Source: Flavobacterium sp.
GTDB taxonomy: Bacteria > Bacteroidota > Bacteroidia > Flavobacteriales > Flavobacteriaceae
Direction: 5' to 3'
Assembly: GCF_028689845.1 (NCBI RefSeq)
Contig: NZ_JAQVCH010000001.1
Location: 124,001 to 188,000 of the forward strand
Length of the DNA: 64,000 nucleotides
Below are positions 20,206-28,236 of the stretch, piece after piece (the stretch's first letter is position 1; each line of letters opens with the position of its first letter). Both the position numbers and the translations under genes were made by a program. The notes under the pieces are model-generated. The model made no database searches and was not told where the DNA came from. It saw only the letters and a program-made list of their open reading frames with translations.

Positions 20206-21654
20206 TTAACCAACAGAACCCTCTAGCGAAATTTCCAATAATTTTTGTGCTTCTACCGCAAATTCCATAGGCAATTTATTCAATACTTCTTTTCCAAAAC
20301 CGTTCACGATTAACGCGATGGCTTTTTCGGTTGGAATTCCTCTTTGGTTGCAATAAAAAACTTGATCTTCTCCAATTTTTGAGGTCGTAGCTTCATGCTC
20401 TATTTTGGCGGATGTGTTTTTACTTTCGATATAAGGAAAAGTGTGTGCACCACAATTGTTTCCCATTAACAGCGAATCGCATTGCGAAAAGTTACGAGCA
20501 TTATCGGCGTTGGCACTGATTCGAACTAAGCCACGGTAACTGTTTTGTGATTTTCCAGCTGAAATTCCTTTAGAAATAATGGTTGATTTGGTGTTTTTTC
20601 CTAAATGAATCATTTTTGTTCCCGTATCGGCTTGTTGGAAATTATTGGTTACAGCAATCGAATAAAATTCGCCAACAGAATTATCGCCTTTCAAAATACA
20701 AGAAGGATATTTCCACGTAATGGCAGAACCGGTTTCGACTTGCGTCCAAGAAATTTTTGCGTTTTTCTCACAAATTCCTCTTTTAGTTACGAAATTATAA
20801 ACACCACCTTTCCCTTCTTTGTTTCCTGGAAACCAGTTTTGAACGGTTGAATATTTAATTTCAGCACCATCCAAAGCAATTAATTCTACCACAGCGGCAT
20901 GCAATTGATTTTCATCACGACTTGGAGCGGTACAGCCTTCTAAATAAGAAACATAACTGCCTTCGTCTGCAATTAAAAGCGTACGCTCAAATTGCCCTGT
21001 TCCAGCTTGATTAATTCGGAAATAAGTTGATAATTCCATCGGACATCGAACGCCTTTTGGGATATAGCAAAAACTTCCATCAGAAAAAACAGCCGAATTT
21101 AGAGCGGCATAAAAATTATCTTTTTGCGGCACAACCGTTCCTAAATATTTTCTAACGAGCTCTGGATGTTCTTTAATGGCTTCGGAAATCGGACAAAAAA
21201 TAATGCCTCTTTCCGCTAATGTTTTTTTGAAGGTTGTGGCTACAGAAACCGAATCGACCACAATATCCATGGCGACATTGTTCATTTTCTTTTGCTCATC
21301 AACAGAAATTCCGAGTTTTTTGTACATCGCCAATAATTCTGGATCAACATCGTCTAAGGTTTTATTTGGGTCTGTTTTTTTAGGAGCTGAGAAATAGGAA
21401 ATTGCTTGAAAATCTGGTTTTTCATACTGAACGTTTGCCCATTCTGGCTCTATCATTTCTTGCCAAGCACGAAATGCCTCTAAACGCCAATTGGTCATCC
21501 ATTCTGGTTCTTCTTTTTTCAAAGAAATCGCTCGAACGATGTCTTCATTTAGCCCATTCGGAAAAGTTTCAGCATCTAATTCCGTATAAAAACCGTATTC
21601 GTATTCTTTGTTTTCGAGTTCGACTTTTAAGTCGTCTTCTGTATATTTTGCCAT
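20206..21654 (-). CDS. sufB: Fe-S cluster assembly protein SufB
   Basis: KKDEPEW-like segment, [68 protein letters not shown]. Confidence 0.97.
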   Translation of the reverse strand: MAKYTEDDLKVELENKEYEYGFYTELDAETFPNGLNEDIVRAISLKKEEPEWMTNWRLEAFRAWQEMIEPEWANVQYEKPDFQAISYFSAPKKTDPNKTLDDVDPELLAMYKKLGISVDEQKKMNNVAMDIVVDSVSVATTFKKTLAERGIIFCPISEAIKEHPELVRKYLGTVVPQKDNFYAALNSAVFSDGSFCYIPKGVRCPMELSTYFRINQAGTGQFERTLLIADEGSYVSYLEGCTAPSRDENQLHAAVVELIALDGAEIKYSTVQNWFPGNKEGKGGVYNFVTKRGICEKNAKISWTQVETGSAITWKYPSCILKGDNSVGEFYSIAVTNNFQQADTGTKMIHLGKNTKSTIISKGISAGKSQNSYRGLVRISANADNARNFSQCDSLLMGNNCGAHTFPYIESKNTSAKIEHEATTSKIGEDQVFYCNQRGIPTEKAIALIVNGFGKEVLNKLPMEFAVEAQKLLEISLEGSVG

Positions 21655-21666
21655 ACTATTTAATTT

Positions 21667-21996
21667 TTACAGTGAAAACGATTCACCACAACCACACGTT
21701 CTATTCGCATTTGGATTATTAAACACAAATCCTTTTCCGTTCAATCCGCCTGAAAACTCTAAAATTGTTCCTGCTAAATACAAAAACGATTTTTTTTCTA
21801 CTGCTATTTTCACATGATTATCTTCAAAAACTTTATCGTTTTCACCAAGTTCTTTATCAAACCGTAGTTCATAGGACAAACCGGAACAACCTCCGCTTTT
21901 CACGCCCACACGCACGTAATCTTGAGCGGCATCAAAACCATCTTCTTGCATCATTGCAACGATTTTTTTGCTTGCGTTATCAGATACTTTTATCAT
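21667..21996 (-). CDS. HesB/IscA/SufA-type iron-sulfur carrier
   Basis: VGVKSGGCSGLSYEL ... CGCGESFSL conserved Cys residues. Confidence 0.94.
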   Translation of the reverse strand: MIKVSDNASKKIVAMMQEDGFDAAQDYVRVGVKSGGCSGLSYELRFDKELGENDKVFEDNHVKIAVEKKSFLYLAGTILEFSGGLNGKGFVFNNPNANRTCGCGESFSL

Positions 21997-22101
21997 AAAC
22001 TTACTAATTACTATTTATTTAAATCAGACAATAAATTTTTAAACACTTGATTATCATCGCGTTTTGAAAAAAGCTTATTTTGATTTTGTCTAAATTAACT
22101 G

Positions 22102-22131
22102 CAAAGTTAGCACATAAATCGTGTTTTCCAA
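22102..22131 (-). promoter_or_regulatory. Promoter of the suf operon (TTG-N19-TAACTTTG)
   Basis: On minus strand TTGGAAAACACGATTTATGTGCTAACTTTG: -33 TTG at 22129-22131 and -7 TAACTTTG at 22102-22109. Confidence 0.65.
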
Positions 22132-22325
22132 TGGTTACTAACATTTTTATAACTTATATAAGCATTGCTGTTTTCAATATCAAAAAAAATCCTCTTCAAA
22201 ACGATGAAAGAGGACTTTAAAAACGAAACTAAATTATATTTCCTGTGAATTTATAGAATTGAATTTAGAAACAATAATTCTGATTATTACTAAATATATT
22301 CCTAAAGCTATTGTTTTTAACTGGT

Positions 22326-22402
22326 TTTATAATTGACTTAGATGGTTTTTTGTTTTTTTAAATAATATGATACTTTTTTTTAACCCTATATGCCATAGAA
22401 GT
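22326..22402. repeat. Degenerate relative of the 11.2-11.7 kb hairpin unit
   Basis: gacttagatggttttttg...actttttttaaccctatatgccatagaagtt versus gacttatatggttcattat...gctttttttaaccatatgagtcatataagtt. Confidence 0.6.
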
Positions 22403-22477
22403 TCACTAATACTGATTGGAAATGTTATTTAATGTTTCCGTTTTTTTGGTTCTCTCCTATTATTGGCATGAAGCCGA

Positions 22478-22969
22478 TTAATTTATTTTTAAGTATAACC
22501 TTAGTGAACTAATTGTTCCTTTTATCCCTATTGGTTTTGCATCTAAAGTGATTTCATAGCTTCCTGAAGGAATTTCGGAAACGTTATCATCTCCATTTAT
22601 TTGCAAATTTGACAGCATCGAAATAAAATCAAATGTTTCAACTGGCATTAACATATCGCCAGGAAAAAAAGGGATTGGTGCTCTTTTTATGTTTCCAATA
22701 ATTTTACCATCTCTTTTAATAGTGGTCGAAAACACAAACTGAACGACTTCTTTTTTTTCTGTATTTAATGGAATATCGATTCCTGTGAAAACAAAATGAA
22801 TGGGATAATTATTTTCGCGAAAAGCTGCATATAAATTTACTGCTTTATTGCCTTTTATCTCTAATTCTACTTTTGATTTCTCTTTACATTTTAAATCACC
22901 TTGCACTAATTGAGCTTGCGTTTTAATGGCAAATAATACCATTGCGATAATTATAATTTTTTTTGACAT
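22478..22969 (-). CDS. Secreted hypothetical protein
   Basis: Signal-like MSKKIIIIAMVLFAIKTQAQ; 4-bp gap from upstream gene. Confidence 0.7.
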   Translation of the reverse strand: MSKKIIIIAMVLFAIKTQAQLVQGDLKCKEKSKVELEIKGNKAVNLYAAFRENNYPIHFVFTGIDIPLNTEKKEVVQFVFSTTIKRDGKIIGNIKRAPIPFFPGDMLMPVETFDFISMLSNLQINGDDNVSEIPSGSYEITLDAKPIGIKGTISSLRLYLKIN

Positions 22970-22973
22970 GATT

Positions 22974-23369
22974 TTATGGATTTACTGCGGTTTCAAAATT
23001 CTCTTCAAATACTTTGGTTGGACGTTTATCTTTAAAAACATAAGTGGCTTTGATATATCCTAAATAACGATTGGTTTGACGGTAAAATGTATAGCTAATT
23101 TCAAATTTTTTCACTGCGAAATTATCTGAAGTTTCCACCGTCATTTGGTATTTGGTTCTTCCGTCACCATTATAAACTTGAGGTGCCGTTTTATTAAAAA
23201 CATACAACGGTTTAATATCATAACCCACTTTCATGAAAATGGTGGTTTTGGCTTGATATTCTACTTCAAATTTTGGCATGTTGGAGGTAGGGTTTTTATT
23301 CCAAAACTTAAGTTGGGCATTGGATTGAATACCAAACATTAGTACTAAAAAAAGAATTAAAATTCGCAT
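22974..23369 (-). CDS. Secreted hypothetical protein
   Basis: Signal peptide MRILILFLVLMFGIQSNAQ; 1-bp gap from upstream gene. Confidence 0.7.
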   Translation of the reverse strand: MRILILFLVLMFGIQSNAQLKFWNKNPTSNMPKFEVEYQAKTTIFMKVGYDIKPLYVFNKTAPQVYNGDGRTKYQMTVETSDNFAVKKFEISYTFYRQTNRYLGYIKATYVFKDKRPTKVFEENFETAVNP

Positions 23370-23370
23370 G

Positions 23371-24102
23371 TTATTGTAACTTTTGAGTAATAATTAATTT
23401 AGCGGTTTCAATCGCCTTTTTATCGTTATCTACGATATTATCAGATAAATCTGCTTGAATGGTAAACGAAAGACCTTTATAGAAAACTTTTAAATCTCTA
23501 GTGGAGACACCCATAATTCCGCTATTTACAAAAACCGAATAATCGCCAAGATTGGGAACTTCTTCTACTTTAAATTTAGAAATAGAACCTTTTGCAATGC
23601 TATTGGCTTGATCGGTTTGTTCTTTAGAAGCTTTTCCTTCTGCAATAAGTTGGTTCATTTTATCGTCCATTGCAGCTTGAGCATTTTTTAATTCTTCCGC
23701 AGTTGGGTTGTGATAATCGTGTTTAAATTGTTCTAGCGTCGTGTTTTTGACCCAACTCAATTCGATAAGATTCTTTAGCGGAATATCCATAAAATTACCT
23801 TTAGAAATCTCAAACTTTTTTGTTCGATCGGATTTCCATTCGTATTTTACACTTTCCATGACAATGGTAGAATGTTCTTTTTCAGCTTCATTGGCAGGCA
23901 AACCAGAAACTTGTGCAGCCATTTCGAGCGTCAACAATTCATCTATATTATCTTTAAAATCTTCGGCTTTCAATCCCGCTTCTCTAGATAAATCAAGAGC
24001 TTCTTTTTCTAAACTGTTCAAGGGTAGATTTTCTTTTTTATCGCCTGTGCACGTAAAGGCAAAGAGAAACATACTTACAAGTGCTATTATTGTGGTTTTC
24101 AT
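23371..24102 (-). CDS. Lipoprotein-like hypothetical protein
   Basis: MKTTIIALVSMFLFAFTCTGDKKEN hydrophobic leader with Cys; 3-bp gap from upstream gene. Confidence 0.7.
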   Translation of the reverse strand: MKTTIIALVSMFLFAFTCTGDKKENLPLNSLEKEALDLSREAGLKAEDFKDNIDELLTLEMAAQVSGLPANEAEKEHSTIVMESVKYEWKSDRTKKFEISKGNFMDIPLKNLIELSWVKNTTLEQFKHDYHNPTAEELKNAQAAMDDKMNQLIAEGKASKEQTDQANSIAKGSISKFKVEEVPNLGDYSVFVNSGIMGVSTRDLKVFYKGLSFTIQADLSDNIVDNDKKAIETAKLIITQKLQ

Positions 24103-24105
24103 GAT

Positions 24106-25452
24106 TTAATTTACTTCAACTTTAAACAATGCTCTCGAGTTTTTGAAATCTAAATCAAGAATAGAGTCGGTGTTTTCTCCATTTTTATAATCTTTTCCAA
24201 CCCAAATTTTGTTGTTTCTGTCCAAACCAATCGTGTTTAGATTGAATGTTTCAGTATATTTTACATAATCTCTGTTGGGCCCATAAATTTTTCCTTTAAT
24301 GTGATGCCAAAGTCGCACTTCAAAACGTACGTTCGGGTTATTCCAATCTGCCGTACTTATTTGAAATTCTCTTTGATAATTAGGTTGATTAGGAAAAGAA
24401 TAGGTGCCAAAAATATTCCCTGGAAACGGATTGTTTTCAGTTGTATTGAAGAAATATTGATTTTTATTTCCAAAGCTTTTTAGCAATGTAGAACCGGAAT
24501 TGGTTACTTTATACACTTCAATTCCAACAAAACCATATAATTCTTCTAATCTTGTTGTAAAATTATTTCCTCTAATAATTTTAAGTAATGAGACTTTAAC
24601 CGTTCTATTGGAATTGGCATTATAATTTGTTCTCAAGCCTTGTTTTATAGATCTCACATTGTTATCTTCATCTTTATTTGTATTGCTTTGATTTTCAGCT
24701 GTTGGACTTTGCGTTGAAGAAGCAGAAGTTGAAGAAGATGGTTTTTTAGACAATTCTTTATTGTTTTTAATATATTTTGTTCCGTCCCAATTTCCTTCAG
24801 TCATATTTGAGTTCCAACCCCATTTGCCTTTAAATGTATTTCCTTCAAAATAGAATTCGATATAACCGGTTTTATTGATATTCTGATTTAGAAAAGTTCC
24901 TTTCAATAATCGAGTTGACGGATTATAAATAGCGGTTACGGTTCCAATACCTTTGTATCTTCCAGTAACATTTTTTCCAACCTGAACCAAGTGCATGTTG
25001 CCATCTGTGGTATTCCATGTTCCAGACCACACGTTAGTTTCGTTTTTTATAGCAACTGAACTTCCTGTTTTTCCCGTAATATTCCATTGATTTGCAGCAT
25101 TGGTATCATTTTTATTATCCGAATTATATCCCCAAAAACCATTCATAGTAGAGATAGGTTTGTTGGCCGTTAAAGCGAAAGGCAAAATGAAAATATATTT
25201 TCCTTCAGAAGAACCGTTATAAAAAGCACCTTTAATTTCCTTCTCAAAATTGGCATAATAACCCGAAATCGTTCCACTTTCTTTATAGTCACCATAAATA
25301 AGTGAGCCGTTTGGAAATTCCTTATCATACTCGGTGGTCATTGAAATGTTTCCAAATGTGCTGCTGTACTTTCCATCAACAAGTGATTGTGCAGTGGTTT
25401 GTAATCCTACAAAAAGGATTAGTGTTGCTAAAATTGTTTTTAAATTTTTCAT
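24106..25452 (-). CDS. Secreted hypothetical protein
   Basis: Signal peptide MKNLKTILATLILFVGLQTTAQS; repeated GxYxGxxxWxG-like motifs; 3-bp gap from upstream gene. Confidence 0.7.
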   Translation of the reverse strand: MKNLKTILATLILFVGLQTTAQSLVDGKYSSTFGNISMTTEYDKEFPNGSLIYGDYKESGTISGYYANFEKEIKGAFYNGSSEGKYIFILPFALTANKPISTMNGFWGYNSDNKNDTNAANQWNITGKTGSSVAIKNETNVWSGTWNTTDGNMHLVQVGKNVTGRYKGIGTVTAIYNPSTRLLKGTFLNQNINKTGYIEFYFEGNTFKGKWGWNSNMTEGNWDGTKYIKNNKELSKKPSSSTSASSTQSPTAENQSNTNKDEDNNVRSIKQGLRTNYNANSNRTVKVSLLKIIRGNNFTTRLEELYGFVGIEVYKVTNSGSTLLKSFGNKNQYFFNTTENNPFPGNIFGTYSFPNQPNYQREFQISTADWNNPNVRFEVRLWHHIKGKIYGPNRDYVKYTETFNLNTIGLDRNNKIWVGKDYKNGENTDSILDLDFKNSRALFKVEVN

Positions 25453-25455
25453 ATG

Positions 25456-26805
25456 TTATAGTTTTATAAATTCTACTCTTCTGTTTTGTGCTTTTTCTGA
25501 TGAAGAAGCATTATTGTTTAAAGGTTGGCTTTCGCCTTTTCCGTCGGTTTCTAATCTTGATAAATCAATTCCGTAGAAACTTGCCAATGCATTTTTTACA
25601 GCAACTGCTCTTTTTTGAGATAATGCTAAATTGGCATTTGCATCGCCATCGCTATCGGTATGACCAATGATTTTTACTTTTACGGTAGGATTTTCCTGTA
25701 ATGTTGTGGCAATTTCTTTTAAAACAACACCACTTTCAGGTTTGATATTATCGCTGTTCACGTCAAACAAAATTCCGTTGGTTACAAATCGTCCTTCTGT
25801 GATTAATTTACTTCTCGTATCTTCACCAGCCACGGCATATCGTATGTTTGAAATCATAAACTCATCATCATTTTCTCTGCCATTGGAATAATTCATGTAC
25901 TTGGAACCAATTTTAAACACGTTGTATTTCTTTTTTGCATCAAAAGCTTGTGGAATATCTAACACTTTATTTTCATTTACATAAATCCGAAGTCTTGAAT
26001 TTTGTCGCCAAATTGAGAACTTTGCAATGATAGGTTCGCTGTAGTCTTGGTTTTGACAGGTTAAATCTTTAACAACAATCCCTTCGTTTTTAGAAATGGT
26101 TTCTCCGTTTTCAACCACAAAATAACTCGCAGCCTTTTCGCAACCCATCCATTGAAATTGAAAATAATCACTCGGATATTCATTCGATAAATCTTTTTTA
26201 GGATTGGCAGACGGCATCAAATAAAATTGATATTCTAAAATATTATTACTTCTGTACTTTGTAAAAATCTCAAATTCTAAAGTAAAATTATCAGGCATAT
26301 CATTAATAAATTCCGGTTGAAAGTAACCGTCTTTACTCATAAACAACCACTTTTGACCACTGTCGTCGATGGTTACAATTTCTGCTGATGAATTGGTATT
26401 CCATCCCAAAGGAAAATCACCCACATTGGTTGTAGAAAAATCATCAAAACCCAATTGTTTTTGTCCAGGTTCAAAATCGAATTTAGAATTCTTTTTAACT
26501 GGTTTTTGTGGCGATTTATCGTTTGATTGAGGTGTTGACTGAGTCTCAGAAGAAGTGTTTTCACTTTCTTGAGAAACCTCTTCTGTTTCATTTTTTTTCT
26601 TTTTATCTTTCTTTTTAAAGATGCCGTTAATGCCTTCTTCCACTTTGTTTAGAGCTTTGTCTACTGTTTCATCACTTTTTTGTTCGCCACGCTGATAGGT
26701 TTTGTCTTTTGCATTTTGAATGACCCGGTCACCAACTGTTGTTTCCTGAGCAAAAGCAGCTAAGGAACATAAAAGGAAGAAGGTTAAAATTTTACTGACT
26801 TTCAT
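25456..26805 (-). CDS. OmpA family protein
   Basis: C-terminal ILFDVNSDNIKPESGVVLKEIATTLQENPTVKVKIIGHTDSDGDANANLALSQKRAVAVKNAL...NRRVEF. Confidence 0.92.
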   Translation of the reverse strand: MKVSKILTFFLLCSLAAFAQETTVGDRVIQNAKDKTYQRGEQKSDETVDKALNKVEEGINGIFKKKDKKKKNETEEVSQESENTSSETQSTPQSNDKSPQKPVKKNSKFDFEPGQKQLGFDDFSTTNVGDFPLGWNTNSSAEIVTIDDSGQKWLFMSKDGYFQPEFINDMPDNFTLEFEIFTKYRSNNILEYQFYLMPSANPKKDLSNEYPSDYFQFQWMGCEKAASYFVVENGETISKNEGIVVKDLTCQNQDYSEPIIAKFSIWRQNSRLRIYVNENKVLDIPQAFDAKKKYNVFKIGSKYMNYSNGRENDDEFMISNIRYAVAGEDTRSKLITEGRFVTNGILFDVNSDNIKPESGVVLKEIATTLQENPTVKVKIIGHTDSDGDANANLALSQKRAVAVKNALASFYGIDLSRLETDGKGESQPLNNNASSSEKAQNRRVEFIKL

Positions 26806-26850
26806 ACGATTATTATTTTTAGGTTATTAATTAAAAACTGTGTTTTCAGT

Positions 26851-26878
26851 TTAGTGCAGCACTGTAAAAAAAGTAAAC
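26851..26878 (-). promoter_or_regulatory. Shared motif copy A: GTTTACTTTT-N10-TGCACTAA upstream of the OmpA operon
   Basis: Minus strand gtttacttttTTTACAGTGCtgcactaa; 45 bp from OmpA start. Confidence 0.8.
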
Positions 26879-26910
26879 ATTGTTTTGATGTTTTTTTATA
26901 AATAGTTTAT

Positions 26911-26938
26911 GTTTACTTTTGATAAAAACCTGCACTAA
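26911..26938 (+). promoter_or_regulatory. Shared motif copy B: GTTTACTTTT-N10-TGCACTAA upstream of the sigma factor
   Basis: Plus strand gtttacttttGATAAAAACCtgcactaa; overlaps first in-frame ATG at 26938, 32 bp before ATG 26971. Confidence 0.8.
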
Positions 26939-27483
26939 TGAATAAACCAAATCATTTGACAGTAATTGAAATGCTAAAAAAAGGAGATGAAAAAACGATT
27001 CATCAACTTTATGTTGACCATAAAAATGGCTTTTCATTATTTGCAAATAAATATGATTTGTCTTCAGATGATTTGTTAGATATTTATCAAGACAGCATCA
27101 TTGCGATGTGTGAAAATGCCAAAAAAGGTACTATTGACAATTTAGAGAGTAGTATTTCTACTTATTTGTTTTCTATCGGTAAATATATGATTTACAGAAA
27201 GTTGAAAACAAGAAACACAACTATTTCTATTGATTATGATTCTTATTTACCACAAGTACTAGAAGATGAAACGGACGAAATGAACAATGAAAATGAAGTG
27301 TTATTATTGCAAGAAAATTTTAAAAAGTTAGGCGAACAATGTCAAAAAGTATTGCGGCTTTTTTATTATGAAGAAAAAAAACTAGATACTATTTTAGTTG
27401 AATTAAATTATACCAATAAAGACGTTTTAAAAAGCCAGAAATCAAGGTGTTTAAAACAGTTAAAAGACTTAATTAAAATATAA
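26938..27483 (+). CDS. ECF-like sigma-70 family RNA polymerase sigma factor (likely start 26971)
   Basis: Region 2-like LYVDHKNGFSLFANKYDLSSDDLLDIYQDSIIAMCENAKKG and region 4-like LGEQCQKVLRLFYYEEKKLDTILVELNYTNKDVLKSQKSRCLKQLK. Confidence 0.9.
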   Translation: MNKPNHLTVIEMLKKGDEKTIHQLYVDHKNGFSLFANKYDLSSDDLLDIYQDSIIAMCENAKKGTIDNLESSISTYLFSIGKYMIYRKLKTRNTTISIDYDSYLPQVLEDETDEMNNENEVLLLQENFKKLGEQCQKVLRLFYYEEKKLDTILVELNYTNKDVLKSQKSRCLKQLKDLIKI

Positions 27484-27531
27484 GCTGTTTTTAATTCTAT
27501 AATTAAATTCAGAATCATGAAACGATAAAAA

Positions 27532-28236
27532 ATGGATAAAGAAACATTAATCAATCACTATTTTGAAAAATCGCTTTCTGCAGATGAACAAAGCCGTTTT
27601 GATTCTTTGATGAAATCGGATGTTGATTTTGCACAAGAAGTTGCCTTTCAAAAGAACCTGAAAAAAGCGATTGTATTAAACGAAAGAGGTAATTTGAAAA
27701 AGAAATTACATTCGTTTGAAATACCAAAAGCGAAATCAAAATCTTATAAAATTTGGTATGCCGCCGCTTCGCTTATTTTAATTAGTGGATTAGGATTTTA
27801 TTTTTCGCAAAATTCCAACACCGCTATTTATAACGAATTTTATCAGTCGTATCCTAATGTGGTTGCTCCAACCGTTCGTGGCGAACAAAAAGAAGACATC
27901 AAATCGGAAGCTTTTTATGAATATGATAGTGGAAATTATCAAAAATCAGTCGTGTTGTTTTCTAAAATTTATGATGCCGAAAAAGATGATTACGCTTTGT
28001 TTTATAAAGCTTTATCATTAATGGAGTTGAAAAAAACAAATGAAGCAATTTCAACTTTTAAACAATTTGATTTAAACAAAAACAATGCTTTTACGCCCTT
28101 TGTAAAATGGTATTTAGCATTGGCTTACCTAAAAACAAATGAAAAGGAAAATGCAAAACTTTTGCTAGAATCACTAGTAGAAAATGCAAATCCACAACAA
28201 GAAATGGCTCAAAAATTATTAACTGAATTAGAATAA
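27532..28236 (+). CDS. Single-pass membrane anti-sigma-like protein with C-terminal TPR-like repeats
   Basis: N-terminal INHYFEKSLSADEQSRFDSLMKSDVDFAQEVAFQKNLKKAI (Bacteroidota anti-sigma-like), TM IWYAAASLILISGLGFYF, then TPR-like helices; downstream of sigma gene. Confidence 0.75.
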   Translation: MDKETLINHYFEKSLSADEQSRFDSLMKSDVDFAQEVAFQKNLKKAIVLNERGNLKKKLHSFEIPKAKSKSYKIWYAAASLILISGLGFYFSQNSNTAIYNEFYQSYPNVVAPTVRGEQKEDIKSEAFYEYDSGNYQKSVVLFSKIYDAEKDDYALFYKALSLMELKKTNEAISTFKQFDLNKNNAFTPFVKWYLALAYLKTNEKENAKLLLESLVENANPQQEMAQKLLTELE

